Assembly: GCA_947479535.1 (NCBI GenBank)
Contig: CANJZQ010000006.1
Span: forward strand, 26,566-90,565
Length of the DNA: 64,000 nt
From: Oligoflexales bacterium
GTDB lineage: Bacteria; Bdellovibrionota_B; Oligoflexia; Oligoflexales; RGVZ01
Direction: 5' to 3'
Shown here: in pieces, positions 1 through 9,741 of the stretch
How the letters are laid out: each line of letters opens with the position of its first letter
Position numbering within the stretch: position 1 is the first letter of the stretch
Position numbers and translations under genes: made by a program
The notes under the pieces: generated by a model
What the model saw: only the letters and a program-made list of their open reading frames with translations
What the model was told of the DNA's origin: nothing
Databases searched by the model: none

Positions 1-2
1 AT

Positions 3-1385
3 CATGAATTCGCCCGCAAGTTCGGACTTCCGGTCAAGCGCGTCCTGACGGGATCACCTGATGAATCGAGCGACTCGGCCCACACTGGGGACGGAACACT
101 CGTCAACTCTGGCTTCTTGAACGGGATGGACAAGGCAACCGCCGTCCATCGCATGGGTCAGTGGCTGCAAGAGCACAAACTTGGCAAGCCCACCGTAACC
201 TACAAACTGCGGGACTGGCTGTTCTCCCGCCAGCGTTACTGGGGCGAGCCATTTCCAATCGCGCAAGATAACAACGGCAACGTCGTGACGGTCGACGAAT
301 CTGAGCTGCCGGTTTTATTGCCCGACCTCGAAGATTTCAAGCCCTCTGGAAACGGCGAATCCCCGCTTTCGCGATCGAAAGATTGGTTGGAATACAAAAA
401 AGACGGCAAGGTCTACCGGCGGGAAACCAACACGATGCCGCAGTGGGCCGGCAGCTGCTGGTACTATCTGCGCTACATCGATCCGCACAACGATCATGCA
501 GCATGGGAAAAATCCAAAGAGAAATACTGGATGCCCGTCGATTTGTATGTCGGCGGTGTTGAGCATGCGGTTTTACATCTTCTTTACGCACGCTTCTGGC
601 ACAAGGTCCTCTTCGACTGCGGCCTGGTGTCGACCAAAGAGCCATTCCAGCGCCTCGTCAACCAGGGAATGATTCTGGGGGAAAATGGCGAGAAGATGTC
701 CAAGAGCCGCGGCAACGTGGTCAACCCGGACGACATCATCCGCGAATGGGGTGCCGACTCCCTGCGCCTGTACGAAATGTTCATGGGACCTCTGGAAGCC
801 ACAAAGCCATGGCAGACCGCCGGCATTGTCGGGTGCCACCGGTTCCTGCGTCGCTTTTGGAAACTTTTTGTCACGGATGAAGGCCAACTCAGCGGACAGA
901 TCCAGGCAAAAGAAGACAGTGAAACATTCAAGCGGACTCTGCACAGGACCATCCAAAAGGTAACGCTGGACACGGGAGCCATGCGATTCAACACCGCAAT
1001 CGCCGCCATGATGGAACTGGTCAACGCTGCCTACAAGGAGCCTGCCATTTCGCGCGCTTCGGCCAACATCATGACCTTGCTGTTGGCAAGTTACGCACCA
1101 CACATGGCTGAAGAACTCTGGGCAAGGCTTGGACACACAGAAACGCTGGCTTATGAACCATGGCCCAAGTTTGACGAGGCTTTGTGTCAGGTCGATTCCG
1201 TGACCCTGTCGATCAGCGTCAATGGCAAGATGCGCGGCACCATCGAAATGCCAAAGGATGCCACCCAAGCTGATGTGCTCAACGCTGCAAAAGCCCTCGA
1301 AGGGGTCCAGCGCCATCTGGAAGGAAAACAGATCCGCAAGGAAATCTACGTTCCGGGAAAAATCGTCAATTTTGTGGTTTCCTGA
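3..1385 (+). CDS. leuS: Leucyl-tRNA synthetase, C-terminal part (5' truncated by window start)
   Basis: Frame is open from base 3 upstream of the listed ATG; contains RDWLFSRQRYWGEPFP, the KMSKS motif (GEKMSKSRGNVVNPDDII) and a class Ia anticodon-binding C-terminus. Confidence 0.97.
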   Translation, partial: HEFARKFGLPVKRVLTGSPDESSDSAHTGDGTLVNSGFLNGMDKATAVHRMGQWLQEHKLGKPTVTYKLRDWLFSRQRYWGEPFPIAQDNNGNVVTVDESELPVLLPDLEDFKPSGNGESPLSRSKDWLEYKKDGKVYRRETNTMPQWAGSCWYYLRYIDPHNDHAAWEKSKEKYWMPVDLYVGGVEHAVLHLLYARFWHKVLFDCGLVSTKEPFQRLVNQGMILGENGEKMSKSRGNVVNPDDIIREWGADSLRLYEMFMGPLEATKPWQTAGIVGCHRFLRRFWKLFVTDEGQLSGQIQAKEDSETFKRTLHRTIQKVTLDTGAMRFNTAIAAMMELVNAAYKEPAISRASANIMTLLLASYAPHMAEELWARLGHTETLAYEPWPKFDEALCQVDSVTLSISVNGKMRGTIEMPKDATQADVLNAAKALEGVQRHLEGKQIRKEIYVPGKIVNFVVS

Positions 1386-1391
1386 GGACTG

Positions 1392-1841
1392 ATGGAAAAT
1401 CTTGCAGGGACCTATTTATTTTGGAAGTGGTTGCACATCGTGGCAGTCATCAGTTGGATGGCGGGTATTTTATACCTTTACCGGCTTCTGATTTATCACA
1501 GCGAACGCGGCACCAAAGATCACTCCATCCATGAGCTGCTGTGTCTGATGGAGCATCGGCTCTACCGGTACATCACGATTCCGGCGATGATCGTCGCCGT
1601 CTTTGCCGGCCTGTTCATGGTCGCCTTGGTGCCAGACCTTGGCAGGACCGGATGGTTCGGGAGCAAATTCGCTCTGGTCCTCGCTCTCATGTTCGCCACA
1701 TTTTACGCTGGCAAGCTACAACGAGACGCGACCATTGACGCCCACCGGTTGCCGGCGTCAAGAACCCTGCGGTTTTTAAACGAGGTTCCGACGCTCTTGA
1801 TGCTGGCGATTGTTGCCCTTGTCGTCTTCAAACCGTTTTAG
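1392..1841 (+). CDS. hemJ: HemJ-like protoporphyrinogen oxidase (CopD/UPF0093 family membrane protein)
   Basis: 149 aa, four predicted TM segments, N-terminal LFWKWLHIVAVISWMAGILYLYRLLIYH typical of HemJ. Confidence 0.82.
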   Translation: MENLAGTYLFWKWLHIVAVISWMAGILYLYRLLIYHSERGTKDHSIHELLCLMEHRLYRYITIPAMIVAVFAGLFMVALVPDLGRTGWFGSKFALVLALMFATFYAGKLQRDATIDAHRLPASRTLRFLNEVPTLLMLAIVALVVFKPF

Positions 1842-1852
1842 TCCGGAGCCCT

Positions 1853-3991
1853 GTGTACCCTTCCCCTTCAAATATGCGATTCAAGATCGGGGTCATTTTG
1901 CTCGCGCTCGCGGCTGCTGGACTGATCTTATATAAGTTTGCAAACCGGCAGCTCAACCAACAGGCAGCCTTGCGCCTGGAATCACGACTGGCTGCCTTGG
2001 AATTAAAAACCGGCATCAAAACCGTCCCTGTTGGTTTTTCTGTTGGCTTTGGCGCCATGCGAATCCGTTCATTGCAAATCATTTTGCCAACCCGCGACCG
2101 GCTCTCGAAAAAATTATCGGCACCGATGGCAGATCACGATCCCGATATCGCCGAACTTCTGCAACAGATCGAACCAGCCTTGCGGTCCCTGATCCGCGAA
2201 TTGCGCACCAACTCAGATGAACCAAAATCAAAAGCCATCATGCCCCGGATCGCCCGATGGTTTTTACCGACACGGATTGTCTTTGATATCGCCAAAACTG
2301 AAATCATCGCCGACCGGACGGGATCAAACGCAGGAAAAAAAGAATTAATTCTGAGTGCCACAGAATTTCACGTCCGCCTTGACCGGCGCACACCCAGGAT
2401 CAATTTTCACGCAAAAGAACTTCAATTAACCGGATTCGTACCTGAATCAAACGTCAGCGGGCACCTCAGGTTATGGCCAAAGACCGGAGCCGTCGAACTA
2501 ACCGCATCCCAGACGCCCGATGCAAAATACCACGGTTGGGGCCTTCGCATCAGGACCGGCATCGACACCAGAAAAATTGAGGTATCGATCAACGGTGCGC
2601 ACATGCCGCCGTCCCTTGCGTCGATCCTTGGCAGTTTTGTCGTTCCCTCCACCGATACAACTTTTGAATCCAATCTGGAGTTGTCCCAACTCGGCACGGA
2701 GATGGTGTCGTTCAAGGCATCGATAAAATTTCGAGACCTCTATGTTCACAACCAGATCATTGCTCTGAAAGAAATCGGACCAATGCACCTGGACGCGAAC
2801 TTCAACGGTGCATTTGATCCTGCCAGTTCTGAACTGATCATCGATCACGGGCGGATCGAGCTGCCAGCGCCGGTCGAATTTGAACCTGCAGAACGAAACA
2901 TGGCGCAACGGTCCAACTTCGACTTTGAGGTTGCCGGGGCTATCGAACCAGCCGTCATCGTCAATCTTCGTGCGAATGGGCCTGTAGCCTTGCCAAAAAC
3001 GGTGCAACGCTTCCTGGCACGTTATTTTCCACCCTCATCAAAAAGGTCTCCCCCCGAAACCTGGTCGGTAAGAGCCTTCGTCGCTCGAACCCCTTGCCAG
3101 GCACTGGTCGACATCCTGCCCGCGAAGTTAGCCCCGGCTTTGGATGATTTCATGCTTGCCGGAGACTTCATGGGAATCATGACGGTGACGTGGCCAAAAC
3201 GAAGGCCGGCTGATTTTCAACTGCAGATGAGTCACGACGAATTCACTTGCGAAGTCGCAAACGAGCCCGATTTTTACGCGGCCAAAAACCTCAACGGCCC
3301 GGTGACAGTCCAGAGGCGTTCCCGTGGCATGCCCAACCGGACCATTGATCTGGGACCGCAAAACCCTGCGTTCGCTCCATACCGCAGCATCGGCCGTTCC
3401 TTTGTCACCACCGTTGTGGCCGCAGAAGACACCGGGTTTTGGGGTCATTCTGGGGTCGCGTCAATTACCTTCCTGGATGCCTTGAGAGATAATTTGGCTG
3501 CAGGACACCTTGCTCGCGGTGGTTCCACGATCACCATGCAGCTGGTGAAAAACCTTTTGCTGAATCACGAACGCACCGCAAGTCGCAAACTCCAGGAATT
3601 TTTTCTCGCCTGGCATCTGGGCCGGACGCTTACGCGGGAAAGAATCCTTGAGCTTTACGCCAACGTTGCCGAATTCGGGCCCAATATTTTTGGTGTCGGA
3701 GAGGCGGCGGATTTATATTTTGGGAAAAAGCCCTCAGACCTGACCATCAAGGAAAGTGTCTTTTTGGTCAATCTGCTGCCAGCACCAGTGAGCCGTGCAG
3801 AAGCCTTCTGTCGTCACCAGCAACCAACTGAGAATTTCAGCCTTTTGATGAACAACTTGATCACCCGGATGCGGACCCTCAAGATCATCAATGAAGAAGA
3901 GCGGAATCAAGCGGCTGCGGAACACCTGACATTTCGCATGGACGACGATGCCATTGGAAAACTCTGTCACCCTGCAAAGGAAGCCACATGA
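1853..3991 (+). CDS. GT51 peptidoglycan glycosyltransferase domain protein with long AsmA-like N-terminal region, no transpeptidase domain
   Basis: VVAAEDTGFWGHSG, GGSTITMQLVKNLLL and ILELYANVAEFGPNIFGVGEAADLYFGK are GT51 motifs; about 500 aa beta-rich N-terminal region after one TM helix; start may be at 1874. Confidence 0.85.
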   Translation: MYPSPSNMRFKIGVILLALAAAGLILYKFANRQLNQQAALRLESRLAALELKTGIKTVPVGFSVGFGAMRIRSLQIILPTRDRLSKKLSAPMADHDPDIAELLQQIEPALRSLIRELRTNSDEPKSKAIMPRIARWFLPTRIVFDIAKTEIIADRTGSNAGKKELILSATEFHVRLDRRTPRINFHAKELQLTGFVPESNVSGHLRLWPKTGAVELTASQTPDAKYHGWGLRIRTGIDTRKIEVSINGAHMPPSLASILGSFVVPSTDTTFESNLELSQLGTEMVSFKASIKFRDLYVHNQIIALKEIGPMHLDANFNGAFDPASSELIIDHGRIELPAPVEFEPAERNMAQRSNFDFEVAGAIEPAVIVNLRANGPVALPKTVQRFLARYFPPSSKRSPPETWSVRAFVARTPCQALVDILPAKLAPALDDFMLAGDFMGIMTVTWPKRRPADFQLQMSHDEFTCEVANEPDFYAAKNLNGPVTVQRRSRGMPNRTIDLGPQNPAFAPYRSIGRSFVTTVVAAEDTGFWGHSGVASITFLDALRDNLAAGHLARGGSTITMQLVKNLLLNHERTASRKLQEFFLAWHLGRTLTRERILELYANVAEFGPNIFGVGEAADLYFGKKPSDLTIKESVFLVNLLPAPVSRAEAFCRHQQPTENFSLLMNNLITRMRTLKIINEEERNQAAAEHLTFRMDDDAIGKLCHPAKEAT

Positions 3992-4668
3992 AACTGGTCC
4001 CTGCTACAGAATCACTTGCCCACTATTTGTCGGACCATGCGACGGCTTTGGATCATGCGCTGCTGCCTGGTGAGGCCCTTGCCTTGGAAGACCTCCGCAG
4101 GGAGACCCTTGGCATCGTTGGCAGTGAGATGCAGATCGCCCGCGAACAAGGTTCCTTCATGTATCTTATCGCCAAGCTGACCGGTGCCCGGCGGGCCCTC
4201 GAATTAGGATGCTTCACGGGATATTCTGCGATCTCCATCGCTGCAGCCTTGCCATCGAACGGTCTGCTCGTCACGATTGACAAAGACGAGGAGAACATAG
4301 CTATTGCGCGTCGCTATTTTCAGCGCACGGGCCAGTCCGGCAAGATCACAACAAAGGTTGGGAATGCATTGGATGAGCTAGGGAAGTTGTTCGAGGAGCA
4401 CGGGCCAGAAAGCTTTGACCTTGCCTTCATCGATGCCGACAAGGGACCAATGCTGGATTATTTCGAACACTGCATGAAATTGCTCAGGGTCGGGGGTCTT
4501 ATCCTGGCCGACAACACCCTCTGGAACGGCGATGTCACAAACCGGTCCAGTCAGGACAAATGCACCATTGCAATACGACAGTTCAATGAAGCAGTGGCCC
4601 AGGACCCTCGGGTCGAAGCGACTTTGGTCAATGTCGCTGATGGAATCATGATGCTGCGAAAAAAATGA
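3988..4668 (+). CDS. Class I SAM-dependent O-methyltransferase (caffeoyl-CoA OMT-like)
   Basis: ARRALELGCFTGYSAISIAAALP and DLAFIDADKGPMLDYFE motifs; ATGA overlap with upstream gene. Confidence 0.88.
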   Translation: MKLVPATESLAHYLSDHATALDHALLPGEALALEDLRRETLGIVGSEMQIAREQGSFMYLIAKLTGARRALELGCFTGYSAISIAAALPSNGLLVTIDKDEENIAIARRYFQRTGQSGKITTKVGNALDELGKLFEEHGPESFDLAFIDADKGPMLDYFEHCMKLLRVGGLILADNTLWNGDVTNRSSQDKCTIAIRQFNEAVAQDPRVEATLVNVADGIMMLRKK

Positions 4669-5208
4669 TTAGCCTCTGATTTCGGACACCAGAGCCTGAT
4701 AAAGCATGACATAATCCTGGTTCAAGGACCTCAATCGGGTGGCGACAACCTTGGCCAGGCGCAAGATGACCCCCACCGACCATTGGGGATACAACCGGCA
4801 AAATCTTTCAAAATCCCCGCCATCGAGAACCAGACAGCGACACGGTTCATCTGCAATAACGGAGGCCGAACGGGCCTCGTGACCAAACAGCGCGCCCTCC
4901 CCAAAAAAGATTCCATTTCCACCCGAGAGCTTCGCGACGGGATAAAAATCACCCTGAACCGTCTTCTTCATCACCATCACGCGACCACTCATCAGAAAAA
5001 ACATGCCACCCCCGACATCGCCTTCGCGAATAATCTCGGAGCCAGTTGCAATATCTTTTACCGACAAAAATTCAGAAAAAGCCTTTAACCCGCCTGGGTC
5101 GGCCTTGAGTTCCTCGAGCAAAGTGATGCCTTCCAGGTACTTCAGAATATCATCTTGGACCGGCTCAACATTGGCATCCCGATTAGGGAATATTTCCTTG
5201 AGTCCCAT
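4669..5208 (-). CDS. Cyclic nucleotide-binding (CRP-like effector) domain protein without HTH
   Basis: GSEIIREGDVGGGMFFLMSGRVMVMKK and GEGALFGHEARSASVIADEPCRCLVL typical of the cNMP-binding fold. Confidence 0.82.
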   Translation of the reverse strand: MGLKEIFPNRDANVEPVQDDILKYLEGITLLEELKADPGGLKAFSEFLSVKDIATGSEIIREGDVGGGMFFLMSGRVMVMKKTVQGDFYPVAKLSGGNGIFFGEGALFGHEARSASVIADEPCRCLVLDGGDFERFCRLYPQWSVGVILRLAKVVATRLRSLNQDYVMLYQALVSEIRG

Positions 5209-6521
5209 CAGGCTGCACTCCCCGTCTTCAGTCCGGCTGCACCCGCCGGATTCTGGGTTTGAACTCCAGGTGCTCCCGCTGCCATCGCCACGCCGCGATC
5301 GACCCGGATCGTGATGAGAACCGTGCCGGAGGGAACCATGTAGTCAGGCGGCGGATTAAACATGGGGCTGTTGCAGCGGATCTGCTTCACAGACTGCAGA
5401 TTGTCGATCAATTTTTTAACGTTACTGGTTTTTTGAGCCTCACGAAGTGCCCGGTCACGGATGGTGTGTGCGTTACCAGAGTGCTCGATCAAACCAACGA
5501 ACAAGGTCTGACCACTTGGATCGATTGCCTTGCACACTTCCGCATAAGTCTTGTTGTGAAGTGCCTCTGGTATATCCTGGGTTTGCAGGGCGGTTCCGGA
5601 CTTGGGATCCAGCAGATCGTTTAAAACGTTCGCCAGCCCGGTTCCGCTGGCCGCTGTGCCCAGGAGCAGACGGCTGTATTGCCGCGAATAGATGATGTCC
5701 GTGACCCCAGCCATGCGCAAGTAACTCGAAAGGTTTGGATCAATAATTTCAGCCGTGACAAAGGCGGTCTTGGCTAATTTCCCCAATGCAGTTGCCGCCA
5801 TGATGGTCCGCGCATCAGCTTCTTCCGCGCTGGGTGAAACTCCCGTTTGAGAGCGTGCGCGATCGGCCAGGATCAACACCCGGCTTGCCTTTTCTGGAAA
5901 GGCTTGCTGCAGGACATCAACACGAAAAAAGTCGCCACCAACAAAGTTTATTTTTTCAAAACGTTTGTCTTCCCGGATCGCATCAATTTCTTCGCGGCCC
6001 ACATTGGCAACGATGACAACCTTTTCTGCACCAGTCCCCGTGTCTTTTCCCACCATATGTTCGAGAAGATCCTTCATATCGTCCCGCCAGCCGCAAATGA
6101 TGAAGTGACCTTTAAGCCGTTCGTCCACGTTGCGCCTCCTTGCAAGGATTGCTTCTTCCAAAAACCAAGCAGAAATACGAGCTGTCAAAATACCGGTGGC
6201 GGCAACGCCGCTCATCATCAGAAACGCGCCAATGAACCTGCCTGGCACAGTAACGGGAAAGCGGTCGCCATAACCGACAGTCAAAAAAGTCACGACACCC
6301 CACCACAGGCCGTCGCCAACGGTCTTGATGTTCGCGTTGGCATCGCCAACTTCCAGGTAGTACGCGCCCAATGACGAAAACAGCCACACCGCCGTCAGGG
6401 CCGCGACAATGATCAGCACGCGCCGACTCTTCAACTCACACCCCCCGATCCCATCGCAATTCTCTAAATGGATTCGGAAAAAGATCGACTTGTGATTAAT
6501 GAAGGACAGAATGGCGGGCAC
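5208..6521 (-). CDS. Potassium channel / ion channel with TrkA-N (RCK) domain
   Basis: Pore-loop sequence GVVTFLTVGYGDRFPVTVPGR plus RCK domain; overlaps the cNMP-binding gene by 1 nt. Confidence 0.88.
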   Translation of the reverse strand: MPAILSFINHKSIFFRIHLENCDGIGGCELKSRRVLIIVAALTAVWLFSSLGAYYLEVGDANANIKTVGDGLWWGVVTFLTVGYGDRFPVTVPGRFIGAFLMMSGVAATGILTARISAWFLEEAILARRRNVDERLKGHFIICGWRDDMKDLLEHMVGKDTGTGAEKVVIVANVGREEIDAIREDKRFEKINFVGGDFFRVDVLQQAFPEKASRVLILADRARSQTGVSPSAEEADARTIMAATALGKLAKTAFVTAEIIDPNLSSYLRMAGVTDIIYSRQYSRLLLGTAASGTGLANVLNDLLDPKSGTALQTQDIPEALHNKTYAEVCKAIDPSGQTLFVGLIEHSGNAHTIRDRALREAQKTSNVKKLIDNLQSVKQIRCNSPMFNPPPDYMVPSGTVLITIRVDRGVAMAAGAPGVQTQNPAGAAGLKTGSAA

Positions 6522-6588
6522 GGAAACGGCAGCAAATCATGCCGTAATCGTTGTGAATTGATGCAGTCTTGGAAATATCGAAAAGCGA

Positions 6589-7578
6589 TCAAAGCCTGAA
6601 GGACAGGAGAGAGGGCTGTTCCTGCCAAGAACGTATTTTCGTTCTCGTCCCTTCGGACACAGATTCAACCCGCGAAGCCGCACAGCTGGCATCATGAGTG
6701 TAAAATAGCCACCAATGCTCCGGCACGGCCACGGCGTAGAGGGCTTCTTTTTCGTTGATGACCAGTTCAGGAAACCGGTCATATCCCATCGAAACCGGCA
6801 CATGAACCCATGCCCTGCCCGGAACAAGATCACCGGCAAAGACCATTTTTGCGTTTGCCCCCTTGATCACCGTATGCATCTGGCCAGGGGTGTGTCCGTC
6901 GGAGAATCTAAAGGAACAGATGTCGGGCAACACCTCGGGGTGGGTCTCGCCATCCACTAAAATTAGACGTCCGGATGCCTTCAACTGGTCCGTCATCCCG
7001 GGAATAAAAGAGGCGCGGTCGCGGGCATGGGGCTGCATCGCACGCGCGAAGCCACGCATGCCTGTGACGTATTTTGCATTGCGGAACAAAAGGTCCTTGT
7101 TTCCCGCCTGGATTTCCGAAAAAGTCGGCAAAATTCCACCTGCGTGGTCGAAATGCAGGTGCGAAAGGATGACAAAATCAATGTCGTCAGGGGTGATGCC
7201 AAGGGCGGCAAGATTTGCGACAAGGCGATGATCCTTTTCGCGGACGCCATAACGTTCCGCCATCGCTGGATCAAAAAAAGCACCTATTCCGGCCTCGCAC
7301 AGGATCAGTGTGTCGCCTGACTCCCCAGATATGCGCACCAGCATGGCCCTGCAGGCCAGCTCAATACGCCCGATGGCATCAGGCGTGACCCATTTTTCCC
7401 AGACTGGACGGGGCACGTTTCCAAACATGGAACCGCCGTCGAGCCACTGCCGATTACCCTCGATTGCGGTGACGGTAACGTCAAGATTTGCAGGATTTGG
7501 AGGTGAAAAATGAGGGGATTTCATGACGGAACCTCGTCGGGGATCGCCCAGCCTGCCAGATGATTTTAGGACATGCAA
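6589..7578 (-). CDS. MBL-fold metallo-hydrolase
   Basis: VILSHLHFDHAGG motif and downstream His residues (SDGHTPGQMH, FAGDLVPG). Confidence 0.88.
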   Translation of the reverse strand: MHVLKSSGRLGDPRRGSVMKSPHFSPPNPANLDVTVTAIEGNRQWLDGGSMFGNVPRPVWEKWVTPDAIGRIELACRAMLVRISGESGDTLILCEAGIGAFFDPAMAERYGVREKDHRLVANLAALGITPDDIDFVILSHLHFDHAGGILPTFSEIQAGNKDLLFRNAKYVTGMRGFARAMQPHARDRASFIPGMTDQLKASGRLILVDGETHPEVLPDICSFRFSDGHTPGQMHTVIKGANAKMVFAGDLVPGRAWVHVPVSMGYDRFPELVINEKEALYAVAVPEHWWLFYTHDASCAASRVESVSEGTRTKIRSWQEQPSLLSFRL

Positions 7579-7833
7579 GCCTGTAATTCTGCAGCAATAA
7601 AATGTCCATTTTTTGAGCGACCCGGTGAAAACCAGCGTAAAGAGGGAAACTCACACCCGAGGCTGCTAGTTATCAACAGAGCCTGGGGATAACTCAAACT
7701 TAAATATTTTCCTCAATCGTTCTGCTTTTTTAAGACGAGAATAAAATTCACGCCCGCTCAATATTTTGTCCCCAATTACCGATCACTTTGGGGGAGTGGC
7801 CGCCCGTCGCGTCACGCCTTTTCGGGGGTCGAA

Positions 7834-9741
7834 TTGCGTCACATCCAAGGAAAATTGATTCTTCTCCTTTTGGGGGCTTTGCTTGCCTGCCCCGGGCAGG
7901 TTTTAGCTGTTAGTGGATTTTCCTTCGAATCCGGCTTTGAACACCCGGCAGTTCGTTGGCTTATAAATCTACACTCGGATGTCGAGCGCCGCCTTCGCCT
8001 GAATTCACAACGAGACACGTCATTGACCCTTGGCTCCCAGGTGAGCGCACACTTGCGCGAGGAAGGCCTTCACCCGTTCATTGAAATCCGTTCCCATGAG
8101 CGGGAACTTGGACTGGCTAAGGGCTCTGGCGAATCGGCAAGAAGCATTGATTTCTGGCTGGGGGGCAAACGGATCCACGGGTTTGGGATCAAGGCAGTCC
8201 CATTGCCATCCACCCAACAGAATTTCTCCCTGGCGGGCAATATCCCTGCCCTGGACGAGGCTGCTGCCGAGCTCGCACTTCAACGCCTGGGCGACTGGCC
8301 GGACCGCGACAGTTCCCTTGCGGTTGCCAGAGAGAATTTGCAGCCAGGCAGCGGCAAAGAAGACAGTGAAGGAAACCTTGTCGTTTCTGCGGCTGAACCA
8401 GTTTTTTTCCCCCTGGGTGAGAACCTCGTACCTGCATGGCGCTTTGCGCTGACCGCAGGCGGCTTGCCCTACGAAACGGTCAGTGACGATCGTGAGATCC
8501 TGCGCTTCGCGCCTCGTTTTTTCGATGCCACCCAAGCATCAGCCAACGTGTTTGAGAGCAACAAATCCCTGGCGATTAAAAAAGACGTTTATTTTGAAAT
8601 TTCAGACGGCCAAGGCAATCTTGAAAACGCACACTTCAAGACTTCCATGAAGTATTCAGGCCAATCCCGGGGATCCATCTCAGGTTCCAAATTTGATTTT
8701 GCGGACACGACCCCGCAATTTCGCGAAGCCAACCTGTTTGCCCATGCGAACGAGCACTTGGATTTCTTGATGGCGCAAGGCTATCGCTGGACTTCTGCGA
8801 GCCCGATCACCCTGCGGGTCGGCGAATGCGTTGATACCTCGTGCAATTGCACGCCTGGGCAAGCATGCTCTGCCAAATCCAACGGCTACTATCTGGTTGT
8901 AGACGATGAAACCAACACCCCGTCGATCCACATCGGAGAGGGGGATGGGGTCCTGCTCAAGGATTTGCATTTTGATACTTCAGTGGTCAGCCATGAGTTC
9001 GGCCATCACGTCGTTTTTTCCGCCATCACATCCTATTCAACTGGCAGCGAGGCGCTGCAACTCCACGAAGGCCTCGCCGACTTTTTTGTCATGATGCGCC
9101 TGGGATCCCCGTGCATGGGTTCTGGCATCTGCACAAGCAGCAGCAGATCCATGTGTTACACCAGCCAGTGCCTGCGTACGGCTGAAAATGAACTGACCCT
9201 GAATTCGCCCGCGTTCCTCGCCGGCGGGGATCATCAGAAAGGCCAATTGATTTCTGCGTTCCTTTGGGACCTCAAGATGGCAGGAATCAGTTACGGCGAC
9301 CTGACCAAAATGGTTCTCGGTGCGATTGACCTTTTGCCACCAGCGGCCACTTTCGGGGATTTTGTCAGTGCGTTGAAAACGACTGATCAAACACTCTTTG
9401 CCGCAACGCACCTGGACACGATTGAGCAAAAAATCCTGGCACGCAATCTGGATGACAGTGCGGCATCTGCAGCCCCCGCATCCAGTGACTCCGGCACGAC
9501 AAAACGAAAATCATCGGGCAACTTTTTCGGCTGCACCGTGATGGCCAATCCACAAGTTTTTCCGCCGCAAGGCGACTCGGCAGAGGGGCCGATGCAAATG
9601 GGAATTTATTCCCACGAACCTGCCGGAATTCCAATTGGCCCGGCAGCAAAGGGATCGGGCTTTGATATTTCGCTGGCGTTGCTCTTGGCCGTGCCCCTGT
9701 TGATTGGTGCGCGGGCGTTGGCAAGAAGGCTGCGTTCATGA
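7834..9741 (+). CDS. Secreted zincin-type metalloprotease with C-terminal TM/Arg anchor (TTG start)
   Basis: Signal peptide, SVVSHEFGHHVVF (HExxH), downstream ALQLHEGLADFF, C-terminal FDISLALLLAVPLLIGARALARRLRS. Confidence 0.72.
   Translation: MRHIQGKLILLLLGALLACPGQVLAVSGFSFESGFEHPAVRWLINLHSDVERRLRLNSQRDTSLTLGSQVSAHLREEGLHPFIEIRSHERELGLAKGSGESARSIDFWLGGKRIHGFGIKAVPLPSTQQNFSLAGNIPALDEAAAELALQRLGDWPDRDSSLAVARENLQPGSGKEDSEGNLVVSAAEPVFFPLGENLVPAWRFALTAGGLPYETVSDDREILRFAPRFFDATQASANVFESNKSLAIKKDVYFEISDGQGNLENAHFKTSMKYSGQSRGSISGSKFDFADTTPQFREANLFAHANEHLDFLMAQGYRWTSASPITLRVGECVDTSCNCTPGQACSAKSNGYYLVVDDETNTPSIHIGEGDGVLLKDLHFDTSVVSHEFGHHVVFSAITSYSTGSEALQLHEGLADFFVMMRLGSPCMGSGICTSSSRSMCYTSQCLRTAENELTLNSPAFLAGGDHQKGQLISAFLWDLKMAGISYGDLTKMVLGAIDLLPPAATFGDFVSALKTTDQTLFAATHLDTIEQKILARNLDDSAASAAPASSDSGTTKRKSSGNFFGCTVMANPQVFPPQGDSAEGPMQMGIYSHEPAGIPIGPAAKGSGFDISLALLLAVPLLIGARALARRLRS

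Noticed and set aside
573-1316. 247-aa minus-strand ORF
   Set aside because: Antisense to leuS.
7669-7693. GTTATCaacagagcctggGGATAAC with two DnaA-box-like sequences (TTATCAACA, TTATCCCCA)
   Set aside because: Only two imperfect boxes, no AT-rich unwinding element or oriC neighbours; probably chance or a small operator.
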